From Massilia sp. KIM (GTDB taxonomy: Bacteria; Pseudomonadota; Gammaproteobacteria; Burkholderiales; Burkholderiaceae_D), in NCBI RefSeq assembly GCF_002007115.1, contig NZ_MVAD01000002.1, positions 992,001 through 1,056,000 on the forward strand: a DNA stretch of 64,000 nucleotides, in the 5' to 3' direction. The translations under genes were made by a program, and so were the position numbers. Positions 16,825-26,424 of this stretch are shown here, one piece after another (position 1 is the stretch's first letter; every line of letters starts with the position of its first letter). The notes below the pieces were generated by a model. That model had not been told where the DNA came from, did not search any database, and saw only the letters and a list, made by a program, of their open reading frames with translations.

Positions 16825-16831
16825 AGGGAAG

Positions 16832-16851
16832 GCGCGGCCGCCTGGCCGCGC
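16832..16851. terminator. GC-rich hairpin between convergent genes
   Basis: Arms GCGCGGCC/GGCCGCGC with a four-base loop in the 30-base gap between the sugar dehydrogenase and the PEP-CTERM gene. There is no T run, so termination in either direction is only plausible. Confidence 0.35.
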
Positions 16852-16854
16852 TGC

Positions 16855-17532
16855 TCAGCCTCGCCTCAAGCGCCGGCCCAGCGGCAGGGCGCATGCCAGC
16901 AGGCCGAGCGCGAGCAGGCTGGCCGGCGCTGGTTCAGGCACCGGGCTGGTGACGCTCAGCGCGGCGAATTCGGGCCTCACGCTTACGCTGGGGAAACTCG
17001 GGCCGTCCGGGTTGGACTGGCTGACCCCCAGTTCAAAGACGGCCTGCGCGCCATCGTCGCTGGAAAAGCTGCGCGGCGCCAGAAAGCCGTCTCCCAGCAA
17101 GGCCGGATCGGCGTTGAAGATGTGCGTGAGAGACACATTATAAAAATTGTGGGTAAAGGACAGGCTGTGCTGGTACTGGCCGTCGCTGTAGCGGATGATG
17201 CTGGCCCGGGCCGGCCCGGCATAGGACAGCGCCAGGTCGCCGACCTGGAAGCTCAGGGACACCATGCTCGAACCATCGCGCACGCCGTAGGCGGAGGCGA
17301 CGAAGTCGGGCGAGGCGGGATCGATGAGGCTGTCGAGTTGCAGGGAGAACGGCACATCGACAGGGTCCCTGACCGGGGCAATCAGTTCGAGCGCACCCAG
17401 CGCCTGTTGCTCGGGATACAGCATGCCCTGGCTGTGAGAGGCGATGCGTACCGGCTCGGCGGCCGCGGCAAGCGGCAAAGCAAGCAGCGCGGCAAGCAGC
17501 AGGGCAGGGGAGCGGACGGACAGTCGGGACAT
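16855..17532 (-). CDS. PEP-CTERM sorting domain protein
   Basis: A 225-residue exported protein with a signal peptide (ALLLAALLALPLAAAAEP) and a C-terminal PEP-CTERM tail: VPEPAPASLLALGLLACAL followed by the basic RRLRRG. Such proteins are processed by an exosortase (EpsH/XrtA type) and often linked to exopolysaccharide. No exosortase is in the window. The mature region has no recognised domain and is probably beta-rich. GGAGG sits five bases before the ATG at 17532, which rules out the longer GTG reading. Confidence 0.88.
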   Translation of the reverse strand: MSRLSVRSPALLLAALLALPLAAAAEPVRIASHSQGMLYPEQQALGALELIAPVRDPVDVPFSLQLDSLIDPASPDFVASAYGVRDGSSMVSLSFQVGDLALSYAGPARASIIRYSDGQYQHSLSFTHNFYNVSLTHIFNADPALLGDGFLAPRSFSSDDGAQAVFELGVSQSNPDGPSFPSVSVRPEFAALSVTSPVPEPAPASLLALGLLACALPLGRRLRRG

Positions 17533-17605
17533 GGCGGCCTCCACGGTTGTGGAGCCAGTATAGGAGGATGGCGCAGGGGTGGCGCACGCGTGCCGCCGCC
17601 ATGCT

Positions 17606-18013
17606 TCAGGAAGCGCCGTCTTCGTCCTCGGACCTTCCCTGATTCTCCCGGTTGTGCAGGTAGCGCCGCGTGTGGGGAAACGGCGGCAGCCAGGCTTCGC
17701 GCCTCACGGTCCAGTTCTCATAGCTCGGCGTGAGCTGGTCGGGCGCGTCCAGCGCGCCCAGGTGGACCTCGATCTCGTCCCCGCTGCGGGCGAACACTGA
17801 GGAGCCGCAGTGCGGACAGAAATGCCGGCCCCGGTAGTCGCGCGCTTCGCCTTCGATGCGGACCATGGCCTGCGGGTAGATCGCGGCCGCGTAGAACAGC
17901 GCACCATGGTGCTTGCGGCAATCCATGCAGTGGCAGATGCCGACCCGGTAGGGCGGGCCGGATGCGGTGAGGCGCAACTGGCCGCACAGGCAGCCGCCGC
18001 TTAGCTTCGTCAT
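17606..18013 (-). CDS. GFA-family (CENP-V/GFA domain) protein
   Basis: A 135-residue zinc protein of the family named after glutathione-dependent formaldehyde-activating enzyme. The zinc ligands are visible as CLCG near residue 8, the pair in GICHCMDCRKHHG, and CPHCGSSVF. Family members have been linked to S-hydroxymethylglutathione chemistry, but most, like this one, have no proven substrate. The ATG at 18013 has an AGGAG-like site just upstream. Divergent from the YciI-family gene. Confidence 0.88.
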   Translation of the reverse strand: MTKLSGGCLCGQLRLTASGPPYRVGICHCMDCRKHHGALFYAAAIYPQAMVRIEGEARDYRGRHFCPHCGSSVFARSGDEIEVHLGALDAPDQLTPSYENWTVRREAWLPPFPHTRRYLHNRENQGRSEDEDGAS

Positions 18014-18164
18014 ACGCTTCTCCTTGCGCGATGCCAAAGGCGAAAAAAATCCTGGCGCCCCTGTCGAATCTTCGCGCTGTGTTTCGTCGTAGGATACACG
18101 GCGGCCGCGAGCCCCGTGACTCGCCAGAGACTCACCAGAGACTGACCAAGACAAGGAGATTGCC

Positions 18165-18587
18165 ATGCGTTTCATGATTTTGCTGAAAGCCGACCAACAC
18201 AGCGAAGCGGGCGAGATGCCCAGTGCGGAGTTGATGGCCGAGATGGGCCGTTTCAACGAGGAACTGATCAAGGCTGGCCTGATGCAGGCCGGCGAGGGCC
18301 TGCATCCGTCCTCGCGCGGCGCCAAGGTGTTTTTCTCGAAGGATGGCGGGGTGAGGGTGGAGGAGGGCCCGTTTCCGCTCGATGGCCTGCTGGCCGGCTT
18401 CTGGATCTGGCGCGTGAACTCGCGCGAGGAGGCCATCGAATGGGTCAAGAAGGTGCCGATGCCGATGCTGAGCGGCGAAGCCGAGATCGAGATCCGCCAG
18501 GTGTTCGACATGGAAGACTTCGGCGAGGCCATGACCCCCGAGCTGCGCGAACAGGAAGCGCGCCAGCGCGCCCAGCTCGGGACCTGA
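18165..18587 (+). CDS. YciI-family (YCII/DGPF domain) protein
   Basis: A 140-residue protein of the YciI-related family: it begins MRFMILLKADQHSEAGEMPS and carries the conserved EEGPFPLDGLLAGFWIWRV segment that corresponds to the DGPF motif. Members are small alpha/beta-barrel dimers, sometimes fused to or encoded with sigma factors of the ECF type. No sigma factor gene is adjacent here. Function is unassigned. Strong AAGGAG site before the ATG. It converges with spoT, with three bases between the stops. Confidence 0.88.
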   Translation: MRFMILLKADQHSEAGEMPSAELMAEMGRFNEELIKAGLMQAGEGLHPSSRGAKVFFSKDGGVRVEEGPFPLDGLLAGFWIWRVNSREEAIEWVKKVPMPMLSGEAEIEIRQVFDMEDFGEAMTPELREQEARQRAQLGT

Positions 18588-18590
18588 GGG

Positions 18591-20834
18591 TCAGGAGCGC
18601 TCGCGCTCGACGCGGTTCACGCCGGCGACCCGGCGCAGGTTGCGGATCAGCTGCGCCAGGTGGACCCGGTCCTTGACCTGGATCGTGAAGCGCAGCTGGG
18701 TCATGCTGTGTTCGTCGTCCTCGTCCATGCCCACATAGGTGATGTTGGCGTCTGACTCGCCGATCTCGGCGGCGACCCGGGCGAGGATGCCCTTCTCGTT
18801 GTTGATCAGGAGGCGGATGCGGCAGTCGAAGCGGCGGTTCAGTTCCTCGCCCCACTGCACCGCGATCCAGCGGTCCGGCTCCTTGGCGCGCACCCGCTTG
18901 GCCGGCAGGCAGTCGCAGGTGTGGACCACCAGGCCCTGGTCGCGCCGCAGCTGGCCGGTGATCTGGTCGCCCGGGATCGGCAGGCAGCAGGGCGCGAGCT
19001 GCACCGCCACGCCTTCGCTGCCGTAGATGGTGACCGGCGCGATGTCGCTGGCCGGCACCGGCTGGGCCGAGGGCTGGTGCTCGGGGTCGCCTTCCATCAG
19101 GCCGAAGATGTGGCGCGCCACCAGGGCCGGCATGCGCTTGCCGATGCCGATGTCGGCATACAGTTCGTCCATCGACTTGGCCGAGGATTCGGCCAGCAGC
19201 TTCTCGATGGTGGCGGCCGGCAGCTCGGGGCGGATGTTGCGCGCCGCCAGGGCCTGGGCCAGCAGTTCCTGGCCCAGCTCCACCGACTCGTTCACGTTCA
19301 CCGTGCGCAGGTGGTGGCGGATCGCCGAACGCGCCTTGCCGGTGCGGACGAAACTCAGCCAGGTCGGGCTCGGGCGCGATTCCGGGTCGGTGACGATCTC
19401 GACGATGTCGCCGTTGTGCAGCTCGGTGCGCAGCGGTTGATCCTCGTTGTTGATCTTGACCGAGACCGTATGGTCGCCGATGCCGGTGTGGATCGAGTAC
19501 GCGAAGTCCAGGGCGGTGGCACCGCGCGGCAGGGCGATGATCTTGGACTTGGGCGTGAACACGTAGACCGAATCCGGGAACAGGTCGACCTTGACGTGCT
19601 CGAGGAACTCGGCCGAGTCGCCGGTCTGCTGCTGGATGTCGAGCAGCGATTGCAGCCAGGCGTGGGTGCGCTGCTGCAGGTCCGACATGTTGGAGTCGCC
19701 GGTCTTGTACAGCCAGTGCGCCGCCACGCCGCTCTCGGCGGTGCGGTGCATCTCCTGGGTGCGGATCTGGAATTCGACCGGGGTGCCGTAGGGGCCGATC
19801 AGGGTGGTGTGCAGCGACTGGTAGCCGTTGATCTTGCGGATCGCGATGTAGTCCTTGAACTTGCCCGGCATCGGCTTGTACAGCGCGTGCAGGGTGCCGA
19901 GGGCCACGTAACAGTTGGGCACGGTGTCGACTACGACGCGGAAGCCGTACACGTCCAGCACCTGGGAAAAGGACAGGTGCTTGTTGCGCATCTTCTTGTA
20001 GATGCCGAACAGGGTCTTCTCGCGGCCATAGACCTCGGCCGGCAGGCCGGCGCTGGCCAGCTGGGTCTTGACGGCCTCGAGGATCTTCTTGACCACCTCG
20101 CGCCGGTTGCCGCGCGCCGCCTTGATGGCCTTGCCCAGGGTGTGGTAGCGCAGCGGATACAGGTGCGAGAAGGACAGGTCCTGCAGCTCGCGGTAGATAT
20201 TGTTCAGGCCGAGGCGGTGGGCGATCGGCACGTAGACTTCCATCGTCTCCTTGGCGATGCGGCGCTTCTTGGCCGGGGCCATTACGCCCAGGGTGCGCAT
20301 GTTGTGCAGGCGGTCGGCGAGCTTGATCAGGATCACGCGCACGTCGGAGGCCATCGCCAGCAGCATCTTGCGGAAGTTCTCGGCCTGGGCTTCGACCAGG
20401 CTCTGGAACTCGATTTTTTCCAGCTTGGACAGGCCGTCGACGAGGTTGGCGACCTGGGCGCCGAAGCGCTCGATCAGTTCGTCCTTCTTGACGTCCTGGT
20501 CTTCGATCACGTCGTGCAGGAGGGCGGCCATGATGGCCTGGGCGTCGAGTTTCCACTCGGCGCAGATCTCGGCGACGGCGATCGGATGGGAGATATAGGG
20601 CTCGCCCGACTTGCGCACCTGCCCGAGGTGCATCTCGTCCGAGAAGCGGTAGGCTTCCTTGACTTTCTTGAGTTCGGCGGGGGTGAGGTAGTCGGACAGC
20701 TTGTTGATCAGCTGCGTGACGGAGGCCACGCCGGGAGCGGGGGCCTCGATCGGGTCCTGCGGGCGGGAATCCGGCCGCTTGCTGCGGCCGGTGGTGGTGC
20801 TGCCTGGATGAGAATCCGGATTAGGCAAAATCAT
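18591..20834 (-). CDS. spoT: Bifunctional (p)ppGpp synthetase/hydrolase
   Basis: A 747-residue RelA/SpoT homologue with all four modules. The HD hydrolase domain keeps its catalytic H107-D108 and E111-D112 in LLHDVIEDQD. The synthetase domain carries the basic motif KFKD (325-328) in the position where bifunctional Rel/SpoT enzymes have RxKD and RelA has ExDD. TGS and zinc-finger/helical regions follow, and a C-terminal ACT domain ends the protein. It makes and degrades the alarmone in the cytosol. The ATG at 20834 is used. It heads away from rpoZ-gmk, the order common in beta- and gammaproteobacteria. Confidence 0.94.
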   Translation of the reverse strand: MILPNPDSHPGSTTTGRSKRPDSRPQDPIEAPAPGVASVTQLINKLSDYLTPAELKKVKEAYRFSDEMHLGQVRKSGEPYISHPIAVAEICAEWKLDAQAIMAALLHDVIEDQDVKKDELIERFGAQVANLVDGLSKLEKIEFQSLVEAQAENFRKMLLAMASDVRVILIKLADRLHNMRTLGVMAPAKKRRIAKETMEVYVPIAHRLGLNNIYRELQDLSFSHLYPLRYHTLGKAIKAARGNRREVVKKILEAVKTQLASAGLPAEVYGREKTLFGIYKKMRNKHLSFSQVLDVYGFRVVVDTVPNCYVALGTLHALYKPMPGKFKDYIAIRKINGYQSLHTTLIGPYGTPVEFQIRTQEMHRTAESGVAAHWLYKTGDSNMSDLQQRTHAWLQSLLDIQQQTGDSAEFLEHVKVDLFPDSVYVFTPKSKIIALPRGATALDFAYSIHTGIGDHTVSVKINNEDQPLRTELHNGDIVEIVTDPESRPSPTWLSFVRTGKARSAIRHHLRTVNVNESVELGQELLAQALAARNIRPELPAATIEKLLAESSAKSMDELYADIGIGKRMPALVARHIFGLMEGDPEHQPSAQPVPASDIAPVTIYGSEGVAVQLAPCCLPIPGDQITGQLRRDQGLVVHTCDCLPAKRVRAKEPDRWIAVQWGEELNRRFDCRIRLLINNEKGILARVAAEIGESDANITYVGMDEDDEHSMTQLRFTIQVKDRVHLAQLIRNLRRVAGVNRVERERS

Positions 20835-20910
20835 ACGTTCTATCGTCAAGCCGCGTGATAGTACAGAATAACAGGTTAACGGATTGACTAACCCAGGCAA
20901 CCCCCGGGTA

Positions 20911-21114
20911 TTACATGGGGACCTTCTTGAGCATTTCCAGACCGACTTTACCAGCTGCAATTTCACGCAGTGCAACAACGGTCGGCTTGTCCTTGGCTTC
21001 GACCTTGGGAGTGTGGCCTTGGAGCAACTGACGGGCACGGTAGGTCGCGGCCAGGGTCAGCTGGAAGCGGTTGGGGACGTTCTTGAGGCAGTCTTCGATG
21101 GTGATGCGGGCCAT
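20911..21114 (-). CDS. rpoZ: RNA polymerase omega subunit
   Basis: A 67-residue omega subunit, beginning [20 protein letters not shown] and containing the conserved [11 protein letters not shown] and [15 protein letters not shown] segments. Omega assists assembly of the beta-prime subunit and in proteobacteria forms part of a ppGpp site, which fits its place between gmk and spoT. AGGAG five bases before the ATG. Typical length for betaproteobacteria. Confidence 0.96.
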   Translation of the reverse strand: MARITIEDCLKNVPNRFQLTLAATYRARQLLQGHTPKVEAKDKPTVVALREIAAGKVGLEMLKKVPM

Positions 21115-21163
21115 GTGTGCTCCTAAATAGACAAGGTGGTCGCGTGCCGGGAGGCGCGAGCGC

Positions 21164-21811
21164 TTACGATTGTGGTTGTTGCGCGTGGATACCCAGCTGG
21201 GCAAACAGCGTAGCGTTGCGGGCGGCTTGTTGGGCGAACCGGCAACGTGTCGCTTTGACAATCGCCTGCAGTTCGGCCAGGGCGACGTTGAACTCTTCGT
21301 TGATGATAGCATACTCGAACTCCGGAGCGTGAGCGATCTCCCCCCCGGCGGCCAGCAGGCGGCGGGTGATGATGTGGGGCTCGTCGGTCCCGCGCTTGTG
21401 CAGGCGCTCCTCCAGGGCCTCGATCGACGGCGGCAGGATGAAGATGCCGGCGGCGTCGGGGAACTGCTTCTTGACCTGGCGCGCGCCCTGCCAGTCGATC
21501 TCCAGCAGGATGTCGGTGCCGGTCTTCATTTCCTGTTCCACGGTCAGGCGGCTGGTGCCGTAGTAATTGCCGTGCACCTCGGCCCACTCCAGGAATTCGC
21601 CGCGCTCGGCGCGGTTGACGAAGTCCTCGGCATTGGTGAAATGGTACTCGCGGCCATCCTGCTCGCCCGGACGGGGCGGGCGGGTGGTGGTCGAGACCGA
21701 CAGCTTGATGCCCGGTTCCTGCGCCAGCAGGGCATTGACCAGGGTCGACTTGCCGGCGCCCGAGGGGGCCGCGACGATGAACAGGCTGCCGGAGAAGGCG
21801 GTTGGGAGCAT
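21164..21811 (-). CDS. gmk: Guanylate kinase
   Basis: A 215-residue GMP kinase that converts GMP and ATP to GDP and ADP. The P-loop is APSGAGKST, the GMP-binding segment contains [13 protein letters not shown] and REYHF, and the lid region follows [15 protein letters not shown]. The ATG at 21811 is preceded by GAAGGAA and matches the family start. The product GDP feeds the GTP/ppGpp pool together with the neighbouring spoT. Confidence 0.96.
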   Translation of the reverse strand: MLPTAFSGSLFIVAAPSGAGKSTLVNALLAQEPGIKLSVSTTTRPPRPGEQDGREYHFTNAEDFVNRAERGEFLEWAEVHGNYYGTSRLTVEQEMKTGTDILLEIDWQGARQVKKQFPDAAGIFILPPSIEALEERLHKRGTDEPHIITRRLLAAGGEIAHAPEFEYAIINEEFNVALAELQAIVKATRCRFAQQAARNATLFAQLGIHAQQPQS

Positions 21812-21928
21812 GGTGGGTTCCTTCTTGTCGTGCGAAATCATTTCGCGATGATTCATGTTAACGCTGAACGCGTGGATGGGAAACCCGGTCGCCGGGTCCC
21901 GCATCCACGCGTTCGAAGTGGGTCCGCT

Positions 21929-22831
21929 TTATTCGAGGTTCTGGACCTGCTCGCGCATCTGCTCGATCAGGAGCTTGAGCTCCATCGAGGCGTCGGCCAG
22001 TTCCTTGACCGAGGCCTTGGCGCCCAGCGTGTTCGCTTCGCGGTTCAGTTCCTGCATCATGAAGTCGAGGCGTTTGCCGACCTGGCCGCCTTTCTTCAGG
22101 ATGTGGCGGGTTTCGTTCAGGTGGGCCGACAGGCGCGACAGCTCTTCCGAGACGTCGATCCGGATGCCGTACAGGGTCACTTCCTGGCGGATGCGCTCCA
22201 GCACTTCCTGGCGCGTCAGGGTGGTCGGGTTGCCGTGGCCGGCCAGGCCCAGCGCGTCCTGCATGCGCTCGATGGCCTTCTGCTGGAACTGGGCGATCAC
22301 CTGCGGGATCAGGGGCGTGATGCGCTTGACGATGGCTTCCATGGCGTCGATGCGCGACTGCAGCATGGCTTCCAGCGCCGCGCCTTCGCGCTTGCGGCTA
22401 TCGACGAAGGCGGCGATGGTCTTGGCGGTGAGGGCGGCGACGTCGGCCTGGAGCGACTCCTGGCCGATGGTCGATTCCTCGATCACGCCGGGCCAGCGCA
22501 ACAGCTCGGCCACCGTCATCTGGGGCGCCGACACGAAGTGGCGCGTGACCTCGGCCTGCAGGCGGGCCAGGTCGTTCAGCAACTCGTGGTTGAGCACTTG
22601 CGAGCCGCCCGCGGTCTTGCGCCCGAAGGACAGGCGCACCTCCACCTTGCCGCGGGTGATGGCGGCCATGATGGCGGAGCGCAGATCGGGTTCCAGCGCG
22701 CGCAGGTCGTCGTTGATGCGGAACTGAAGATCCAGGAAGCGCGAATTGACGCTCTTGATCTCGATCGTGAGGGTGCCGGCAGCGCCTTCGCTGGTGGCAA
22801 CCGCATAACCAGTCATGCTTGAAATGCTCAA
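21929..22831 (-). CDS. yicC: YicC-family endoribonuclease
   Basis: A 300-residue YicC-like protein: conserved SSMTGYA at the start, EIKSVNSRFLDLQFRI near residue 25, and a C-terminal DUF1732 segment ending DASMELKLLIEQMREQVQNL. E. coli YicC degrades the small RNA RyhB and is now regarded as an RNase. I place the start at the TTG at 22831 because GGGGAA lies about five bases before it and because homologues start a few residues before SMTGYA. The ATG at 22816 is the alternative. Divergent from the kinase gene. Confidence 0.9.
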   Translation of the reverse strand: MSISSMTGYAVATSEGAAGTLTIEIKSVNSRFLDLQFRINDDLRALEPDLRSAIMAAITRGKVEVRLSFGRKTAGGSQVLNHELLNDLARLQAEVTRHFVSAPQMTVAELLRWPGVIEESTIGQESLQADVAALTAKTIAAFVDSRKREGAALEAMLQSRIDAMEAIVKRITPLIPQVIAQFQQKAIERMQDALGLAGHGNPTTLTRQEVLERIRQEVTLYGIRIDVSEELSRLSAHLNETRHILKKGGQVGKRLDFMMQELNREANTLGAKASVKELADASMELKLLIEQMREQVQNLE

Positions 22832-22910
22832 TGGGTTCCCCGGTTTTTATTCTTTACAAAGCCGATATTTATCCACACAATCGTCCTGTTTAGCAAGGAA
22901 ACCCACTTGG

Positions 22911-23927
22911 ATGGCCGCTCAGAACAACGCACCCCTGCCCGATGGCCTGGAAATTGCCGGATACCGCATTGTAAAGAAAATTGCGTCCGGTGGGTTCAGT
23001 ATTGTTTATCTAGCATATGACAGCGAAGGCAATGCTGTCGCCATCAAGGAATACCTGCCCAGCGCGCTCGCGCTGCGCCAGCCGGGCGAGCTGATACCGA
23101 GCGTCGCAAAGGCCAATTTACCGATCTTCCACATCGGCCTGAAGTGCTTCTTCGAGGAGGGGCGGGCGCTGGCGCGCATCGTCCACCCGAACGTGGTGCG
23201 GGTGGTGAACTTCTTCCGCGCCAACGAGACGGTCTACATGGTGATGGCCTACGAGTCCGGCCACGCGCTGCAGGAGCACATCGCGCGCGCCGTGGCCAAG
23301 GGCGGCCGCCTGAGCGAGAAGTTCGTGCGCCAGGTCTTCAATGGGGTGTGCGGCGGCCTGCGCGAAGTCCACGCCAACAAGCTGCTGCACCTCGACCTGA
23401 AGCCCGCCAACATCTACCTGCGCACCGACGGCTCGCCCCTGCTGCTCGACTTCGGCGCGGCGCGCCAGACCATCGAGAGCGACGTGCCCATGCTGGCGCC
23501 CATGTACACCCCGGGCTTCGCCGCCCCCGAGCTGTACGCCAAGGGCAGCCAGCTCGGGCCCTGGACCGACATCTACAGCATCGGCGCCGCCATGTATGCC
23601 TGCATGGCGGGCGCGACCCCGCAGCCGGCGGACGCGCGCAAGAGCGAAGACAAGCTCCTGCCCCAGCTCGACGCGCTCGAGCTGCGCTACTCGAAGGAGC
23701 TGGTGCGGATGGTGCGCGCCTGCCTGGCCCTCGATCCGCTGGCGCGCCCGCAGAGCGTGTTCGCGCTGCAGAAAGTGCTGCGCACGGCCCCGGCCGCGCC
23801 GGCGGAACCGGATGCTGAACAGGGACGCGCACGGGCGAGCGACCCGGAAGACGCGCCGCGCGCGGGCGGCTGGCGCGGCCTGGTCGGCCGCCTCGGCGGC
23901 CTCGGGCGCGGCAAAGCCGGGAGCTGA
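22911..23927 (+). CDS. Bacterial Ser/Thr protein kinase
   Basis: A 338-residue Hanks-type kinase. The glycine loop is [11 protein letters not shown] (about 24-34), the ATP-binding lysine is in VAIKEYLP, the catalytic loop is [12 protein letters not shown], the metal-binding motif is DFGAAR, and the APE motif is GFAAPELY. The residue before the catalytic Asp is Leu, not Arg, so it is not an RD kinase. No transmembrane helix follows the kinase domain. The last 60 residues are low-complexity and basic. The PP2C gene begins nine bases later, so the two form a kinase-phosphatase pair. Substrates are unknown. Confidence 0.92.
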   Translation: MAAQNNAPLPDGLEIAGYRIVKKIASGGFSIVYLAYDSEGNAVAIKEYLPSALALRQPGELIPSVAKANLPIFHIGLKCFFEEGRALARIVHPNVVRVVNFFRANETVYMVMAYESGHALQEHIARAVAKGGRLSEKFVRQVFNGVCGGLREVHANKLLHLDLKPANIYLRTDGSPLLLDFGAARQTIESDVPMLAPMYTPGFAAPELYAKGSQLGPWTDIYSIGAAMYACMAGATPQPADARKSEDKLLPQLDALELRYSKELVRMVRACLALDPLARPQSVFALQKVLRTAPAAPAEPDAEQGRARASDPEDAPRAGGWRGLVGRLGGLGRGKAGS

Positions 23928-23936
23928 GGAGGGCGC

Positions 23937-24869
23937 ATGCAGTTTTCCGTCTACCAGCAGAGCCACATCGGCGGGCGCAAGCTCAACCAGGACCGCATGG
24001 GCTACAGCTTCACGCGCGACGCGCTGCTGCTGGTGCTGGCCGACGGCATGGGCGGCCACCTGCGCGGCGAGATCGCGGCCACCATCGCCTTGCAATCGAT
24101 CTCGATGCAGTTCCGCATGCAGGCGCGGCCCTACGTGAAAAAGCCCGAGCGCTTCCTCGAGGAAGCCCTGCACCAGGCCCACCGCGACATCGTCACCTAC
24201 GCCGAGACCCACCAGCTGCCGGAGACCCCGCGCACCACGGTGGTGGCCTGCCTGGTCCAGCACAACAGCGCGGTCTGGGCCCACGCCGGCGATTCGCGCC
24301 TCTACTGGGTGCGCAGCAAGCAGCTGCTGGCGCGCACCCGCGACCACTCGCATCTCGAATACCTGATCGAACGCGGGCGCGCCACGGAGGCCGAGCGCGC
24401 CACCCATCCCGACCGCAACAAGCTGTACAACTGCCTGGGCGCGTCCCAGGCGCCGCGGGTCGACGTCTCGCGCCAGGCCGCCCTGCAGCCGGGCGACACG
24501 CTGCTGCTCTGTTCCGACGGCCTGTGGGGCGTGCTGCCCGACAGCGAGATCGTGCACCGGCTCTCGAGCACGGGCATCGTGCAGGCGGTGCCGGAGCTGG
24601 TCGCCATGTCCGCCGCCATCGGCGGCGCGCGCGGCGACAACACTACCGCCCTGGGCATCACCTGGCAGGGCGCGGACACTGCCGGGGCCAACATGCGCGA
24701 CGTGATCTCGACCGCGCTGCTGCCGGCGGACGAGGTCAGCTCGTCCATCATCGCCGCCGACCCGGCTCCCACGGGCAGCGAGGCCGACGCTTTCGACGAG
24801 GCCGAGATCGAGCGCGCCATCGCCGAGATCCGCGAAGCGATCGAAAAATCATCCCAGTTACTCAAATAA
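23937..24869 (+). CDS. PP2C-family protein phosphatase
   Basis: A 310-residue PPM/PP2C phosphatase. The metal-binding motifs are intact: NQDR (17-20), [26 protein letters not shown] and [11 protein letters not shown]. It should remove phosphate from Ser/Thr, most likely from targets of the kinase encoded nine bases upstream. The C-terminal 60 residues after the catalytic domain are acidic and probably flexible. It ends 11 bases before rph, so the pair is probably co-transcribed with nucleotide and RNA housekeeping genes. Confidence 0.93.
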   Translation: MQFSVYQQSHIGGRKLNQDRMGYSFTRDALLLVLADGMGGHLRGEIAATIALQSISMQFRMQARPYVKKPERFLEEALHQAHRDIVTYAETHQLPETPRTTVVACLVQHNSAVWAHAGDSRLYWVRSKQLLARTRDHSHLEYLIERGRATEAERATHPDRNKLYNCLGASQAPRVDVSRQAALQPGDTLLLCSDGLWGVLPDSEIVHRLSSTGIVQAVPELVAMSAAIGGARGDNTTALGITWQGADTAGANMRDVISTALLPADEVSSSIIAADPAPTGSEADAFDEAEIERAIAEIREAIEKSSQLLK

Positions 24870-24880
24870 GAAAGTTAGCC

Positions 24881-25615
24881 ATGACACAAGCACAACGCCC
24901 GAGCGGGCGCGCGGTCGACCAGCTGCGCACGGTCCGCATCACCCGCCAGTACACCAAGCATGCCGAGGGTTCGGTCCTGATCGAGTTCGGCGACACCAAG
25001 GTGATCTGCACCGCCAGCATCGAGGAAAAAGTGCCGCCTTTCCTGAAAGGGAAGGGCCAGGGCTGGCTGACCGCCGAATACGGCATGCTGCCGCGCTCGA
25101 CGCACACGCGCATGGACCGCGAGGCCGCGCGCGGCAAGCAGACCGGCCGAACCCAGGAGATCCAGCGCCTGATCGGCCGCTCGCTGCGCGCAGCCTTCGA
25201 CCTGGAAGCTTTCGGGGAGCGCACCCTGCACCTCGACTGCGACGTGATCCAGGCCGACGGCGGCACCCGCACCGCCTCGATCACCGGCGCCATGGTGGCG
25301 GCCTATGACGCCTTCCAGGCGCTGGTCGGGCAGGGCCTGATCGCCGCCGTGCCGGTGCGCCACTTCGTGGCCGCGATCTCGGTGGGCGTGTACCACGGGG
25401 TGCCGGTGCTGGACCTGGACTATGTCGAGGATTCGGATTGCGATACCGACATGAACGTGGTGATGACCGAGACCGGGCATTTCATCGAAGTGCAGGGCAC
25501 GGCCGAAGGGGCGGCCTTCGACCGGGCGGGCATGAACCGGCTGCTGGACCTGGGGCAGTTGGGGGTGACGGAGTTGGTGAAGTTGCAAAGGCAGGCGTTG
25601 GGGTTGGGGGGCTGA
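24881..25615 (+). CDS. rph: Ribonuclease PH
   Basis: A 244-residue phosphorolytic 3'-5' exoribonuclease that trims tRNA 3' ends in the cytosol. Family landmarks are [20 protein letters not shown] at the start, [15 protein letters not shown], the phosphate-site region [18 protein letters not shown], and [18 protein letters not shown]. Length is typical (E. coli 238). It precedes rdgB, separated by a REP-like repeat pair. Confidence 0.97.
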   Translation: MTQAQRPSGRAVDQLRTVRITRQYTKHAEGSVLIEFGDTKVICTASIEEKVPPFLKGKGQGWLTAEYGMLPRSTHTRMDREAARGKQTGRTQEIQRLIGRSLRAAFDLEAFGERTLHLDCDVIQADGGTRTASITGAMVAAYDAFQALVGQGLIAAVPVRHFVAAISVGVYHGVPVLDLDYVEDSDCDTDMNVVMTETGHFIEVQGTAEGAAFDRAGMNRLLDLGQLGVTELVKLQRQALGLGG

Positions 25616-25641
25616 CGTTTTCTTTTCTCTCAGATCGCACG

Positions 25642-25755
25642 AACTTGGATCCCGGCCTGCGCCGGGATGACGTTCATACGTAGCGGGAGAATTGGTACGC
25701 TAACTCGTCTCAACTAGCCCCAGCACGTCATTCCGGCGAAGGCCGGAATCCAAGT
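25642..25755. repeat. REP-like palindrome pair 1 (inverted)
   Basis: Two oppositely oriented copies of a 33-bp element. The first (25642-25674) starts AACTTGGATCCCGGCC and ends GGGATGACGTT. The second (25725-25755) is the reverse orientation with a slightly changed stem (ATTCCGGCGAAGGCCGGAAT). Each contains a GC-rich hairpin CCCGGC..GCCGGG. The pair fills the gap between rph and rdgB. The ends carrying ACGTT face each other. Confidence 0.9.
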
Positions 25756-25836
25756 CCGCACCGCAGCCCCTACAGCACGCAGCACCCCCAAGGGGTAAAA
25801 TACCACCCCTCCCCAGCAACAAGCACCCACGCCACC

Positions 25837-26424
25837 ATGACCCAACGCCTGATCCTCGCCTCCAACAACGCCGGCAAGCTGAAGGAATTCGCCCAACTCC
25901 TCGCCCCCATCGGCTTCGAGCTCCACCCCCAGGGCGAGTTCAACGTCCCGGAAGCCGAAGAGCCCTTCGGCACCTTCGTCGAGAACGCCCTGGCCAAGGC
26001 CCGCCACGCCGCGCGCCTGACCGGGCTGCCGGCGCTGGCCGACGATTCGGGCGTGTGCGTGAACGCCCTCGGCGGCGCCCCCGGCGTCTACTCGGCACGC
26101 TATGCCGGCGAGCCGAAATCCGACGCCCGCAACAACCAGAAGCTGGTGGCCGAGCTCGTCCAGCACGCCGACAAGTCCGCCTATTACTACTGCGTGCTGG
26201 TCTATGTGCGCCACGCCGACGACCCCCAGCCGGTGATCGCCGACGGCGCCTGGCATGGCGAGATCGTCGAGCAGCCGCGCGGCGAGGGCGGCTTCGGCTA
26301 CGATCCGCATTTCCTGATCCCCGCCCTCGGCAAGACCACCGCCGAGCTGGACCCGGTCCAGAAGAACGCCCTGTCGCACCGCGGCCAGGCCCTGCGCGCC
26401 CTCGTCGAGAAGCTGAAGCGATGA
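25837..26424 (+). CDS. rdgB: XTP/dITP diphosphatase (RdgB/HAM1)
   Basis: A 195-residue non-canonical purine NTP pyrophosphatase that hydrolyses dITP, XTP and ITP and so cleans the nucleotide pool. Signature segments are LILASNNAGKLKEFAQLL, the catalytic LADDSGVCVNALGGAPGVYSAR (first 20 residues typical), and GEGGFGYDPHFLIP. The ATG has no obvious ribosome-binding site. The stop overlaps the hemW start by four bases. Confidence 0.96.
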   Translation: MTQRLILASNNAGKLKEFAQLLAPIGFELHPQGEFNVPEAEEPFGTFVENALAKARHAARLTGLPALADDSGVCVNALGGAPGVYSARYAGEPKSDARNNQKLVAELVQHADKSAYYYCVLVYVRHADDPQPVIADGAWHGEIVEQPRGEGGFGYDPHFLIPALGKTTAELDPVQKNALSHRGQALRALVEKLKR

